Positions 51,935 through 63,481 of a DNA stretch of 64,000 nt are shown here, piece by piece. The DNA lies in the NCBI RefSeq assembly GCF_022814725.1, contig NZ_CP093442.1:2728001-2792000 (forward strand), in the 5' to 3' direction. The position numbers were made by a program, and so were the translations under genes. The notes under the pieces are model-generated. The model searched no databases and was not told where the DNA came from. It worked only from the letters and a program-made list of their open reading frames with translations. Numbering within the stretch: the stretch's first letter is position 1; each line of letters begins with the position of its first letter. This DNA is from Bdellovibrio reynosensis (GTDB taxonomy: Bacteria; Bdellovibrionota; Bdellovibrionia; Bdellovibrionales; Bdellovibrionaceae).

Positions 51935-52354
51935 ATGTCGACTTTTCAAACTTCTCGAAAAATTGCCGCTCCGATTGAATCTGTTTTTGCTGCTATCAGC
52001 ACTCCAGAACGTTTAGCTCGCTGGTGGGGACCAGAAGGTTTTACGAACACGTTTGAAATCTGTGAATTTAAACCCGGCGGTCTTTGGAAATACATCATGC
52101 ATGGACCTGATGGACGTGATTATCCAAATGAAACTGTTTTTGCAGAAATCGAATCACCAAAAAAAGTGGTTATCCAACATGCTTCATTACCGAAATACAC
52201 ATTGGTTATCACTTTAGCTTCTGAAAAAAATGAAACATTAGTTTCTTGGGCGCAAACTTTTGATAAACCTGAAGTAGCAAAAGCGATTGCCCATATTGTT
52301 GTTCCCGCGAATGAACAAAATTTAGATCGCCTGATTGCTGAGGTAACTCGTTAA
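51935..52354 (+). CDS. SRPBCC/AHSA1-like domain protein
   Basis: A 139-residue single-domain protein of the START-like fold with a hydrophobic ligand cavity. AAPIESVFAAISTPERLARWWGPEGF (about 12-37) and FKPGGLWKYIMHGPDG match the AHSA1 (activator of Hsp90 ATPase) group. Ligand and function are unknown. No ribosome binding site with a strong match is visible. The gene stands alone. A second member of this family lies at 56110. Confidence 0.88.
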   Translation: MSTFQTSRKIAAPIESVFAAISTPERLARWWGPEGFTNTFEICEFKPGGLWKYIMHGPDGRDYPNETVFAEIESPKKVVIQHASLPKYTLVITLASEKNETLVSWAQTFDKPEVAKAIAHIVVPANEQNLDRLIAEVTR

Positions 52355-52503
52355 CTTCTGATGGCTAACGTTTGCGAATTAGCAACTTGGCCTATTTGTT
52401 CCCATACCTGATTTAAAACACTTTCAAGTTTTACTTTCCAATTTCATTTGGAACTCGGCGTATTCAATCTGAAAATTTCACTTTAAACCAAAGTCATAAA
52501 TAG

Positions 52504-54717
<2,214 letters not shown>

Positions 54718-54721
54718 TTTG

Positions 54722-54752
54722 AAAGGAGGAAGCTTTTGCTTCCTCCTTTTTT
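54722..54752. terminator. Terminator after katG
   Basis: AAAGGAGGAAGC, TTTT, GCTTCCTCCTTTTTT: a 12-bp stem. It overlaps the end of the convergent DHFR-like gene. Confidence 0.94.
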
Positions 54753-55410
54753 ATCCCTCTCGCGCCCAACGTTCGCGGCGTTTTAATTCAGCTTCAGAGG
54801 GCGCCTGAGTTTCAAAGGTTCCAGTCGGAACTTTTCCGTTGGGCTGATATCTCGCCATAATAACTCCAGATGGTGAAACTTCGGTGTTAATTAGTTTCAT
54901 ACCTATTGGAGGAGTTCCATTTCCAAACAATCGTTTTCCTTTTCCTAGAGTAATAGGAAAGGTCAAAATCAAGATCTCATCAATAAGATCAGCGGCAAGC
55001 AGTGTTGGATATATAGTGGAGCTTCCTTGTATAAGAAGCGAACTCCCATTACCTGCCTTTATCTTTTTAAGTTCTTCTACGTTTTTAACACGATGGCTGG
55101 TTTTCCATTCAAGTGGTGTATCGCCTCGGGTTAAGACGTATTTATCAGCTTTGGCAAACGCAGAGCTTATCGGATCACTCTCAGGAATATAGGGCCAGTA
55201 GGCAGAAAATATCTCATAGGTTTTTCTTCCTAAAAGTAAATCAAAGTTCCCGCTAAAGAGCGGTTCCATAACCGTATTTATTTTTTCATCCCAGAAGGGC
55301 TGAACCCAACCACCTAAGCCAAATCCACCGGTTTTGTCTTCATCCGGTCCGCCAGGCGCTTGCATGATTCCATCGAGTGATTGAAAGACTCCACCAATTA
55401 TTTTTCTCAT
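54751..55410 (-). CDS. Dihydrofolate reductase-like (RibD C-terminal domain) protein
   Basis: A 219-residue RibD_C-fold protein. MRKIIGGVFQSLDGIMQAPGGPDED is a classic N-terminus of this group, followed by LLLGRKTYEIFSAYWP, then GSSTIYPTLLAADLIDEILILTFPITLGKGKRLF (about 128-160). It ends with a polar tail ERWAREG. It stands alone, convergent to katG. The substrate is unknown; see also 40362 and 41457. Confidence 0.92.
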   Translation of the reverse strand: MRKIIGGVFQSLDGIMQAPGGPDEDKTGGFGLGGWVQPFWDEKINTVMEPLFSGNFDLLLGRKTYEIFSAYWPYIPESDPISSAFAKADKYVLTRGDTPLEWKTSHRVKNVEELKKIKAGNGSSLLIQGSSTIYPTLLAADLIDEILILTFPITLGKGKRLFGNGTPPIGMKLINTEVSPSGVIMARYQPNGKVPTGTFETQAPSEAELKRRERWAREG

Positions 55411-55579
55411 TTCGGAAACCTCTCTTTATTCTTACTCAGTTCATTTGCTCTTAAAGAAGAAGCCAAGCTTCATTCTTATTTCTAAATAAAAAACAAGGCG
55501 ACCCTATTTGGCCCAAGGGCCAATATCTCTATAGACACTCACATGGGCCTGGTTCTAGAATTTCTTAAGGAGTTGTCTA

Positions 55580-56071
55580 TTGCTTTCTCAACAAAGTACC
55601 TTTCAAAAAGAAATTAGTTTTTCAATTGCGACAGAACAGGAACTGATCGAGTCATTCCGTTTGCGCGACCAAAAGAAGCTTATTCTTCCTGAAAACTTGA
55701 AATTTCCGTTCAACGTACGCTCTTACTTTACTTGGAAGGAACCTTCTGGGAACTACGTCTATCTTGTATTTAAAGCTCCGAACTGGGATTTGGCGCGAGG
55801 CGTGGCTTTTAAGCGTACCAGCGGTGAACCCGTGGGCGGACTTTGCAGTTGGTGCAATGCCTTCGGTTCAGCACAAGAACTTGGAATGTTGTCGGTCGCA
55901 ATGAGCTCAACTGTCAGCAGTTCTTATTTTCTGTGCAGTGATTTAAGATGCATTGAAAAAATTGAGGACATGACCGCTATGGGCGGAAAAAATCCTGAAA
56001 AATATATTGCTGATCTTTATCACAGAATCGAAAAGCTGTTCGAAAACATTAGCAATTATAAAAAGGAATAG
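55580..56071 (+). CDS. FBP (EF-G-binding protein) zinc-finger domain protein
   Basis: A 163-residue protein that fits the FBP_C-type fold: a treble-clef zinc site is formed by GGLCSWCNAFG (about 91-101) and FLCSDLRCIEK (about 121-131). FusB-type relatives bind EF-G and release it from stalled ribosomes, giving fusidic acid resistance in staphylococci; whether this one does so is not known. The start is TTG at 55580 with AAGGAG 7 nt upstream. SRPBCC follows 38 bp downstream. Confidence 0.8.
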   Translation: MLSQQSTFQKEISFSIATEQELIESFRLRDQKKLILPENLKFPFNVRSYFTWKEPSGNYVYLVFKAPNWDLARGVAFKRTSGEPVGGLCSWCNAFGSAQELGMLSVAMSSTVSSSYFLCSDLRCIEKIEDMTAMGGKNPEKYIADLYHRIEKLFENISNYKKE

Positions 56072-56109
56072 TTACCTTTCTAGTTCACCACTTTAACGAG
56101 GGGATCAAG

Positions 56110-56559
56110 ATGCCTGGAACAGTTAAACTTCATCGCGTGATTGCGGCGCCACCAGAAAAAGTATTTCGGGCCTTTACCGATGTGAATGCCATTGTTAAAT
56201 GGTTCCCCCCGCATGGCTTTGTCGCCAAAGTTGATAAATTCGATGTCAAAGAAGGCGGTGAATACAGAATGTCTTTCACGAACTTCACCACGATGAAAAG
56301 TCATTCTTTCGGTGGCAAGTACCTTGAAGTAAAACAAAACGAAAAACTTCGTTTTATCGATAAATTTGATGATCCAAATTTACCAGGGGAAATGACTAAT
56401 ACGATCACCTTCCGCAAAGTCAGTGTCGGAACGGAACTTAACGTAACCCAAGAAGGCATTCCCGATGTGATTCCGGTGGAAGCGTGTTACCTGGGCTGGC
56501 AACAATGTTTAGAATTGTTAGTTCAATTGGTAGAACCTAATATTCCGGATGAAGGCTAA
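56110..56559 (+). CDS. SRPBCC/AHSA1-like domain protein
   Basis: A 149-residue START-like protein. APPEKVFRAFTDVNAIVKWFPPHGF (about 13-37), DVKEGGEYRMSF and GGKYLEVKQNEKLRFIDKF are the usual AHSA1/YndB pattern. GAGGGG is 5 nt before the ATG. It may share a transcript with the FBP-type protein before it and the 64-residue ORF after it. The ligand is unknown. Confidence 0.88.
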   Translation: MPGTVKLHRVIAAPPEKVFRAFTDVNAIVKWFPPHGFVAKVDKFDVKEGGEYRMSFTNFTTMKSHSFGGKYLEVKQNEKLRFIDKFDDPNLPGEMTNTITFRKVSVGTELNVTQEGIPDVIPVEACYLGWQQCLELLVQLVEPNIPDEG

Positions 56560-56564
56560 TACTT

Positions 56565-56759
56565 GTGGATGAATCTGATTTTGAAGGAACTTTAGTTCTA
56601 GAAAAGCTTGCAGAGATCGGAAAGGTCGAAGCCTTCTTTGAGGCCATTGATTCTGACGATTTTGATAAAGCCAAAGCTTTGATGAAAAGAGCTGATATCG
56701 ATGCAAAAACCATCGGCCAAGTCATACGAAAAATGACTGAGGCCGACGGAAGTCACTAA
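56565..56759 (+). CDS. Small acidic protein (64 aa)
   Basis: A 64-residue, acidic, helical protein starting at GTG 56565, 5 bp after the SRPBCC stop. It is rich in Asp, Glu, Lys and Ala and carries no Cys. The charge pattern (FEAIDSDDFDKAKALMKRADIDAKTIGQVIRKMTEADGS) is protein-like with amphipathic helices. I do not recognise a family; confidence that it is expressed is moderate and rests on its placement. Confidence 0.55.
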   Translation: MDESDFEGTLVLEKLAEIGKVEAFFEAIDSDDFDKAKALMKRADIDAKTIGQVIRKMTEADGSH

Positions 56760-56770
56760 GACCTGGGAAG

Positions 56771-57262
56771 TTAGTTATTAGCCTTAATGACTAAGACATT
56801 GATTTCTTTGCTATCTTTACTGATAAGTTCTAACGAATATTTATGATTTCCTTTAAACTTAAAGCGTAAGGATTTGCGAATTGTGTCGCATTCGCGCACG
56901 GGACCATAGGTTTCAACCTGCATCTCTTTTTTACTTTCTAAATCAGTCACATTCATTCGTGGATAGAAGTCTGAAGATAAAAAGTAATCTCCGGCATCTT
57001 TTGTTTTGAACCCCACAAACCCTGAAGATGTCTTGCCGTTATTCTTAAGCATCACAGCCGTGCGTTGACCAATTTCCAAGTTTGGACTGCCTTCAGCCTT
57101 TTCTGAAGCGACAATATTTTTCGCCGGAAGTATCCAAGCGGCGTGGGCATCGGGGGAAATGTTATTCTTACCCACGCAGCCAACTGGCGTCGTTGTTTTC
57201 GCGAAAGAGAAAAGTGGCATTAACGAGACTAGAAAAAATAGAGTGGTATAACGTGCTGACAT
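56771..57262 (-). CDS. Secreted protein of unknown function
   Basis: A 163-residue exported protein with signal peptide MSARYTTLFFLVSLMPLFSFA. The mature chain has two Cys (VGCVGK and RECDTIRK), one near each end, and beta-rich segments such as HAAWILPAKNIV and GFKTKDAGDYFLSSDFYP. No family is recognised. It is convergent with the small acidic gene; the region up to the Met/His-rich gene (57263-57483) holds no other supported feature. Confidence 0.72.
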   Translation of the reverse strand: MSARYTTLFFLVSLMPLFSFAKTTTPVGCVGKNNISPDAHAAWILPAKNIVASEKAEGSPNLEIGQRTAVMLKNNGKTSSGFVGFKTKDAGDYFLSSDFYPRMNVTDLESKKEMQVETYGPVRECDTIRKSLRFKFKGNHKYSLELISKDSKEINVLVIKANN

Positions 57263-57483
57263 TCAATCTCCGAATCCAAAAATAGGGGGTCATATTAGCA
57301 AGGTTTTCCAAATTCGTAACGGTAAATAGCACTGGACTTAGCGATATATGACAGGAAATCACTAAAAATCATATTCGTTTTAATGCAATTATCCGCGAGC
57401 ATTTGAGTGCTATTAACGAATCTGTATCATGAATGCGTTCGTCGAATTAACGACATTAATAAAACCGTGAATAAGGAGTATTC

Positions 57484-57831
57484 ATGAAAACTGCAATCAT
57501 CATCACAGTCGCTGCATCAATGCTTGTATTTGGTTCTGCCTTCGCTAACGAAATGAAGGGGATGGGCAAGGACATGAAAGAGATGAGCAAAGAAGATCGT
57601 CAAAAAATGGCTGATATGCACATGAAGATGGCGGACTGTCTTAAAACTACGAAGCCTATGACTGAGTGTAAGAATGAAATGATGAAAAACTGTGAAGGCA
57701 TGGGTAAAGAAAGCTGTGCAATGATGGGTCATCATAAAGGCATGAAGGACCATCACATGATGGGTGATCATCACGGCAAAAAGACTTCTAAAGACTCAAC
57801 AACGACTAAGCAGCCTGAAACTAAAGAATAA
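57484..57831 (+). CDS. Secreted Met/His-rich protein
   Basis: A 115-residue exported protein: signal peptide MKTAIIITVAASMLVFGSAFA, then a mature chain with very high Met, Lys and His content, such as MADMHMKMADC, MKNCEGMGKESCAMMGHHKGMKDHHMMGDHHGKK. Met and His clusters of this kind are usual in periplasmic copper-binding proteins such as CusF/CopC-like and PCuAC-type proteins. That is an inference from composition. Four Cys are also present. AAGGAG lies before the ATG. Its stop is 1 bp from that of the convergent exonuclease gene. Confidence 0.78.
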   Translation: MKTAIIITVAASMLVFGSAFANEMKGMGKDMKEMSKEDRQKMADMHMKMADCLKTTKPMTECKNEMMKNCEGMGKESCAMMGHHKGMKDHHMMGDHHGKKTSKDSTTTKQPETKE

Positions 57832-57832
57832 A

Positions 57833-58606
57833 TTATTTTTTCAAGGTTAAGCGAACAGGGCAGTGATCTGAGCCCATCACATCTGGGCAAAGCACTGCCG
57901 CTTTTAAGCGGTCGGACGCCTCTTTATTCACTAAGAAGTAATCTAGGCGCCATCCAATGTTTCTTTCGCGAACACCGGGGCGATAACTCCACCAGGTATA
58001 ATGCTCGGGTCCTTGTTCAAACTTTCTAAAACTGTCGACCCATTCCAATTTATTTAAAAAGCGTTCCATCCATGCGCGCTCTTCAGGAAGGAAGCCCGCA
58101 TTTTTCATATTGGTTTTTGGATTCTTTAAATCGATTTCTTTATGAGCAATGTTAAAGTCACCGCAAATCATCACTTCGCGCCCTTTTTTTCGTAAAGCTT
58201 GCAGACGCTTTTCAGCAGCGGCACAGAATTCTAATTTGAATGGCAATCTTGCGTGATCGCGCTGACTGTTTGGCCAGTAACTGTTAACGACTGTGATGGG
58301 ACCAAAATCGGCCTCTAACCAACGGCCTTCATTGTCAAATTTTGAAATTCCTAAGCCAACACGGACGTCGTCTGGTGCTTTTTTAGAATACAGTGCTAGG
58401 CCTGAATATCCGGGTTTTTCAGCAAAGGCCCAAGAAGAATGATAACGGGCCGGATGATAGAATGTTTCATCCTCTTGAATGGCTTCTTCAGAAATTTTAA
58501 TTTCCTGAAGACAAACAACATCGGCCTTTTCATTCTCGAACCATTCGCGAAAGTTTTTCTTATGAACCGAACGAAGACCATTAACATTCCATGAGATTAA
58601 TTTCAT
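57833..58606 (-). CDS. xth: Exodeoxyribonuclease III
   Basis: An AP endonuclease and 3' exonuclease of the base-excision repair pathway. The 257-residue protein has all active-site blocks: SWNVNGLRS (N-terminus, about 4-12), the Glu of VVCLQEIK (about 30-37), GDFNIAHKEIDL (about 146-157) with the metal and catalytic residues, and GSDHCPV (about 246-252). I start at ATG 58606; the longer frame to 58642 has no ribosome binding site. It may back up the UdgX and Fpg-like proteins in this window. Confidence 0.95.
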   Translation of the reverse strand: MKLISWNVNGLRSVHKKNFREWFENEKADVVCLQEIKISEEAIQEDETFYHPARYHSSWAFAEKPGYSGLALYSKKAPDDVRVGLGISKFDNEGRWLEADFGPITVVNSYWPNSQRDHARLPFKLEFCAAAEKRLQALRKKGREVMICGDFNIAHKEIDLKNPKTNMKNAGFLPEERAWMERFLNKLEWVDSFRKFEQGPEHYTWWSYRPGVRERNIGWRLDYFLVNKEASDRLKAAVLCPDVMGSDHCPVRLTLKK

Positions 58607-58730
58607 AGACCCACCATAGGCGTTTCCATGGACTGGGGTCAAGGCTAGCTCTGATTTTTAGCGGATTCTGTCTGAATCGCTACTCTGTCTCATATCTATC
58701 ACCCACACTTTTCCTGTGGAGGAGGTTCTT

Positions 58731-59201
58731 ATGCCCGACAAGAAGACAGTAAAGCGCGCTCAGAAGGCGGCACGCCAAGGAAAATCAGCATCTACTCAGG
58801 CTGGCGAATTTGTTCGTGAGGAAATTCACAAGGTGCGCCAAGGTAAACACGGCGTAAGAAATCCGCAGCAAGCTATTGCCATCGGACTTTCTGAGGCACG
58901 AAGAGCAGGTGTAAATATTCCTGAAAAAGCAGGACAAAAGAAAACAGCGAAGAAATCAAAGCGAATTGCGCAGCCAAAAACTTCTAAGACAAGAGCAAAA
59001 GCAACTTTGAATGCTTTGAAAAAAGAACCTACTTCGACCGTTTCGGAAAAGTCTCTTTCTAAGTTTACTAAGAAGGCAGCGAAAAAAAGATCTTCGCAAG
59101 ATCGCCATCGTTCAGCCATGAAGGCTGTTAAAACGAAAGGTAAGCATGGTCTTGTTCGTGCGGCGAAGAAGGCAGCTCATACTAGGTCTGCGCACGCTTA
59201 G
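58731..59201 (+). CDS. Lys/Ala-rich histone H1-like protein (DUF6496-like)
   Basis: A 156-residue very basic protein. The first ~65 residues carry a repeated pattern, KKTVKRAQKAARQGKS and RQGKHGVRNPQQAIAIGLSEARRAG, that I recall from DUF6496. The remainder is Lys/Ala/Thr-rich like histone H1 tails (GKHGLVRAAKKAA near the end). It is probably nucleic-acid binding in the cytoplasm. GGAGGAGG precedes ATG 58731. It runs into the erythromycin-esterase-like gene, 8 bp downstream. Confidence 0.8.
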   Translation: MPDKKTVKRAQKAARQGKSASTQAGEFVREEIHKVRQGKHGVRNPQQAIAIGLSEARRAGVNIPEKAGQKKTAKKSKRIAQPKTSKTRAKATLNALKKEPTSTVSEKSLSKFTKKAAKKRSSQDRHRSAMKAVKTKGKHGLVRAAKKAAHTRSAHA

Positions 59202-59209
59202 GATCAATA

Positions 59210-60466
59210 ATGAAAAATTCCATTACAAGCGCGGCTAAGGAAATCGCTGAAAAGTTAAGTTATGCCAAGATTGTGATGCTTGGTGAAGCAAGTCACGGCA
59301 CCCATGAATTTTATGAATGGCGACGACTTATTTCCCAAGAGCTTATCACCCATCACGGATTTAGTTTTATCGCTGTGGAAGGCGACTGGCCGCCTTGTTA
59401 TGCGGCTAACAGGTTGATCACTTCAAAGCGAAGTTATGCCGAAAAAGAATTAATCCATCATTTTCATCGCTGGCCCTCATGGATGTGGGCGAATACGGAA
59501 GTCGTTGAACTTCTAAATTGGATGAAAAGCCACAATCAGAAATTGAAAGCAAAAAAGCCCGTGGGATTTTATGGGCTTGATGTTTATTCCCTGTTTGAAT
59601 CCATTGACGAAGTCCTAAGTACTCTGAAAAAATTAGATCCAGCCTTAGCTAAAGCCGCAAAAGAGCAATACGCCTGTTTTCAAAAATTCCATCGGGATGA
59701 AAAACGATATGCCCAATCTCTGTATTTTTCTTCTGGCTGTGAAACCCAAGTGCTTCTTGTTCTACAAGATCTATTAAAGGCAAAACACCTAGAGCTTTCA
59801 GGGGAAACGTTATTTGACGCTCAACAAAATGCGCGTATCGTAAAGAATGCCGAAGACTATTACCGCACCATGATACACGGTGATGAAGATTCTTGGAATG
59901 TTCGTGATCGCCATATGATGGAGACGTTAAACATTTTGCTTTCCCATCATGGTGACAATGCAAAGGCCATTGTCTGGGCCCATAACACCCACATCGGAGA
60001 TTATCGCGCAACTTCCATGGTTGACGAAGGGCAAGTGAATCTAGGCGGCTTGGCTAGAATAGAGTGGGGAATTAACAAGATAGCTCTTTTAGGTTTTGGT
60101 ACCTACGAGGGATCAGTTGTAGCCTCTCGCGCCTGGGATGGTCCCGTGCAACTTATGCAAGTTCCGAAAGGAAAAAGCGGAAGTTATGAAGATCTCTTTC
60201 ATCAGAAATGTCTGAATGAAAAATCGGATTATATATTTTCCTGGCTGCAGGGAAGCACGGATTTAGAATTAAACCAAACCCGTGGTCACCGTGCCATAGG
60301 TGTAGTTTACGATCCGCGCTTTGAAAGTTTCGGCAACTACGTTCCGACGAAACTAGCTTCTCGCTATGATGGTTTTTTATTCATAGATCAGACTCGAGGG
60401 CTGACTCCGCTTTCTGTCAGTGTGGATCGTCGGGAATTCCCGGAAACTTTTCCCGGTGGATTTTAA
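59210..60466 (+). CDS. Erythromycin-esterase-family protein
   Basis: A 418-residue protein of the EreA-like superfamily. MLGEASHGTHEFYEWR (about 23-38) and the His/Glu-rich FIAVEGDWPPCYAANR (about 56-71) carry the conserved Glu and His, and VWAHNTHIGDYRAT (about 262-275) another His. Esterase activity on macrolides is shown only for Ere members; many relatives act on other substrates. Its last ~17 codons overlap the 3' end of the ABC-F gene on the opposite strand (60417-60466). Confidence 0.86.
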   Translation: MKNSITSAAKEIAEKLSYAKIVMLGEASHGTHEFYEWRRLISQELITHHGFSFIAVEGDWPPCYAANRLITSKRSYAEKELIHHFHRWPSWMWANTEVVELLNWMKSHNQKLKAKKPVGFYGLDVYSLFESIDEVLSTLKKLDPALAKAAKEQYACFQKFHRDEKRYAQSLYFSSGCETQVLLVLQDLLKAKHLELSGETLFDAQQNARIVKNAEDYYRTMIHGDEDSWNVRDRHMMETLNILLSHHGDNAKAIVWAHNTHIGDYRATSMVDEGQVNLGGLARIEWGINKIALLGFGTYEGSVVASRAWDGPVQLMQVPKGKSGSYEDLFHQKCLNEKSDYIFSWLQGSTDLELNQTRGHRAIGVVYDPRFESFGNYVPTKLASRYDGFLFIDQTRGLTPLSVSVDRREFPETFPGGF

Positions 60467-61940
60467 ACTCTTCCGTGATGCCACTGTTTTGCAAAAAGAT
60501 CTCATCATGGGAAATGGCTAAGACAGCTGCTTTAAATTCTTTTACTAATGATTCAAGAAACTGAATATTCACCAGGTCTAAATTATTTGTAGGCTCATCC
60601 AAAATTAATAATTCAGGCTTTTTGTTACTTAAAATTCCTTTTGCCAAGGCCGCTCTTAGGCGTTCACCACCACTTAAGGAAGATACTTTTTGAAAAACCG
60701 CATCTTTAGCGAACAGAAACTTGGCTAAACCATTTCTGATCTCACTTTCTGTAAGCAAAGATGAATCAGCGACGTTTTCTAAGACAGTTTTGGTATCGTC
60801 TAAGATTCTGCATTGTTGATCTACGTAAAGAGTCGAGACATCACCGACTCGCAGTTGACCCTTCGTTTCAAACTTTTGACCCATGATTGCTTTTAATAAA
60901 GTGGATTTGCCCGAACCATTCAGGCCTTTAAGTGCCAAGCGGATATTCCCGCGCCAGGAAAAGTTAAGGTCTTCACCATAAAGCCAATCTTTAAAGCGAA
61001 TGTTAAATCCGCTGGTTTCGGCTATAAGCTTTTGCGCAGGCAATTCCTGTCCCATAAGGTCTGCATACATCACCGGATCTATTTTCATTTCGCTATAGGC
61101 TTCAAATGCGGCTGTAACGGCAGAATTACTTCTCTCGAAAGATAAGGTATCCACTTTTCCAGTTGTAGCTTCCGCTTTTCTTTTTCGTGCACCAAGAAGA
61201 ATTTTTGGTATTCCCCCACGGGCGGCTTGTTCAGCACCACGTTGATTTCTTTTTTCTTGGCGAAGTATTTGTTCGTGGCGCTCTGCTTTGGCTTTTTGTC
61301 GCTGGTTTTTGGCAGTGGACAATTGCTGAGCCAAATTATCCCGTTCATGACCTTTCGTATGTTCATATTCGGAAAAATCGCCTCCATATTTGGCTAATCC
61401 TTGATTGGAAAGTTCCAGTATCTCTTCACAGATGGCTAATAGCTCGCGATCATGGGAAATAATAAGAACTCCGCCCGAACGAGCATTCAAAAATTCAATG
61501 AGGACCTTACGGCCTTCGCGATCAAGATCATTGGAAGGTTCATCTAAAATCAGAAAATCGTCATTGAGCGTCTTTGCCAGACGAACGCGCATCCATTCAC
61601 CGCCACTTAAGGTAGTGCAAAGATTGGATCTATCTATTCCTTCTAATAACTTTTCACCAAGCTTAGACCATTCGTAATCTAAGGCGAGAAATTCATCGAC
61701 GCTGAATGCTTCTGGAGTCAGACGCTGGGGAAAGAAGGTCACCGAGGATCGTTTGATAATCGATCCAGACGTAACCTCAAGTTCACCCACCAAAAGTTTT
61801 GCGAGGGTGGTTTTGCCTACGCCATTAGGCCCAACAAGTGCCGAAGTCTTGGAGGTGATGGAAAAGTTGAGATTTTTAAAAATGGTGTGGCCGTTTGCAT
61901 ACTCAAACGTTAAGCCACTTGCAGTGACAAGGGATTGCAT
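60417..61940 (-). CDS. ABC-F-family ATPase
   Basis: A 507-residue soluble protein with two ABC domains and no membrane part. Domain 1: Walker A GPNGVGKTT (about 37-45), signature LSGGEWMRV (about 113-121), Walker B ILDEPSNDLD (about 130-139). A charged linker (about 205-245) follows. Domain 2: GLNGSGKST (about 345-353), LSGGERLRA, LILDEPTNNLD (about 457-467). ABC-F proteins act on ribosomes; some confer antibiotic resistance, others regulate translation. It is convergent with and overlaps the Ere-like gene by 50 bp. Confidence 0.92.
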   Translation of the reverse strand: MQSLVTASGLTFEYANGHTIFKNLNFSITSKTSALVGPNGVGKTTLAKLLVGELEVTSGSIIKRSSVTFFPQRLTPEAFSVDEFLALDYEWSKLGEKLLEGIDRSNLCTTLSGGEWMRVRLAKTLNDDFLILDEPSNDLDREGRKVLIEFLNARSGGVLIISHDRELLAICEEILELSNQGLAKYGGDFSEYEHTKGHERDNLAQQLSTAKNQRQKAKAERHEQILRQEKRNQRGAEQAARGGIPKILLGARKRKAEATTGKVDTLSFERSNSAVTAAFEAYSEMKIDPVMYADLMGQELPAQKLIAETSGFNIRFKDWLYGEDLNFSWRGNIRLALKGLNGSGKSTLLKAIMGQKFETKGQLRVGDVSTLYVDQQCRILDDTKTVLENVADSSLLTESEIRNGLAKFLFAKDAVFQKVSSLSGGERLRAALAKGILSNKKPELLILDEPTNNLDLVNIQFLESLVKEFKAAVLAISHDEIFLQNSGITEEFKIHREKFPGIPDDPH

Positions 61941-62125
61941 AAATAAACCTTCAGCACATTGTGCCTATTTAAGAGAGTTAGATAAAAAAGGAGTATTGAT
62001 TAATTTATGCTTCCATAGACTCTGGATTTGTGCCCAGAGGATTACAGGATAAAGACATTCCCTGCATTTTTCAAGGTCCGACCTAATTAATTGCCCATAA
62101 ACGAATATATGCGGTATGAAGCCAT

Positions 62126-63481
62126 ATGCCTTTAAAGATTTCGCGAATTTTGCATGCTGGATACGTCTTTGATTGCGACGGGACTAAGATCGCCTTTGAT
62201 CCTATATTTGAAAATCCCTTTAGCAGAAACTGTTATGCCTTTCCCAGTGTGCGCTTTGATATCGAAGCAATAAAACAGCAAAAGTTTTCTGCAGTTTTTA
62301 TTTCCCACTATCACGACGACCACTGCTCTTTAGAAAGTTTAAATCTTTTAGATCGTGATACGCCCATTTACATCTATTGTTTGTATGATGAAATTTTTGG
62401 TTTCATTGAAAACCTTGGATTTAAAAATGTCTTTCCGTTGGCGATAGATGAGCCCGTGAAACTTGGATCACTCGAAATCATTCCAAGACGAGCCTTAGAT
62501 GCTGACGTTGATTCTTTGTTTCAAATCAAAGCTGCAGGCTTAAATGTATTAAATGTTGTTGATTCGTGGATTGATTACGACACTCTGGATTTACTGGTCA
62601 AGAAGGGTCCGTGGGATATGGTGCTGTGGCCATTTCAAACAATGCGAGAAATTGACGTACTTTCTCCGCATCGAGTGCCAGCTCCGTCCTTAGAGTTGCC
62701 ACCAGAATGGATAGAGCAGCTAAGGGCTTTAAATCCTAGATACGTGGTTCCAAGTTCCTGCCAGTTCACGCAAGAAAGTTGGTCTTGGTATAATCACGCC
62801 TTTTTTCCAATCACCTATAGGCAATTTGAAAAAGAAGTGAAAACAGCTTTGCCAAATTGCCAAGTGGTGCGAATGAACCCTTCCGTGACATTTGAGTTAA
62901 CGAAGAATTCAATTAATTCTGCAGAAGCCCTAACTTGGGTTCTTCCCCAAGGTGAGCAAGATGTCGATTATGAATTTAATCCATCACTAAAAATTCCAAG
63001 CACTGCAGAGATCGCAAAAAAATTTCCAGGCCTTTCTGTCGCCCAAAAAGAATTCACACTGAATTACTGCAAAAAAGGACTTATTGAAAAATTCGGCATC
63101 CTTGCTGAATCAGAAGATCCCTTCTTTGCAAGACCAAGACTCTGGCAGTTGTCAGTGTTCGATGAAAATGGCAAAGAAAAAACTTTTCGCTATTTGCTTG
63201 AAGGAAATAAGATTGAAGAAGTTCCAATCAATGACGATCCCATAGAGTGGCTCACCGAAGTTCCGTTGACGAAACTTTATGCAGCTATAGAAGAAGGCGA
63301 ATCTTTAACTTCGATGTATGTACGGATTAACGATCGAATGTTTAATTCCACAGTCGAAAAAGAAGTTCAAGAAGCTGACGTTGTCGAAGATCCACTGATC
63401 CGCTGTTTATTCACTGGCGTGTTCGGCGGCTATCAGGCAGCGCAACTTAGAAAACTTAATGAGGAAAAAGTCCATGGGTAG
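62126..63481 (+). CDS. MBL-fold metallohydrolase
   Basis: A 451-residue protein with a metallo-beta-lactamase N-terminal domain: the HYHDDH motif FISHYHDDHCS (about 62-72) and YVFDCDGTKIAFDPIF near the start, as in the UlaG/ribonuclease Z-like branch. The later region (about 185-260) includes more His, then a C-terminal domain of ~170 residues I do not recognise. The closest pattern may be the CMP-Neu5Ac hydroxylase-like group, but that is only a guess. The GyrI-like gene overlaps its end by 8 bp. Confidence 0.82.
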   Translation: MPLKISRILHAGYVFDCDGTKIAFDPIFENPFSRNCYAFPSVRFDIEAIKQQKFSAVFISHYHDDHCSLESLNLLDRDTPIYIYCLYDEIFGFIENLGFKNVFPLAIDEPVKLGSLEIIPRRALDADVDSLFQIKAAGLNVLNVVDSWIDYDTLDLLVKKGPWDMVLWPFQTMREIDVLSPHRVPAPSLELPPEWIEQLRALNPRYVVPSSCQFTQESWSWYNHAFFPITYRQFEKEVKTALPNCQVVRMNPSVTFELTKNSINSAEALTWVLPQGEQDVDYEFNPSLKIPSTAEIAKKFPGLSVAQKEFTLNYCKKGLIEKFGILAESEDPFFARPRLWQLSVFDENGKEKTFRYLLEGNKIEEVPINDDPIEWLTEVPLTKLYAAIEEGESLTSMYVRINDRMFNSTVEKEVQEADVVEDPLIRCLFTGVFGGYQAAQLRKLNEEKVHG

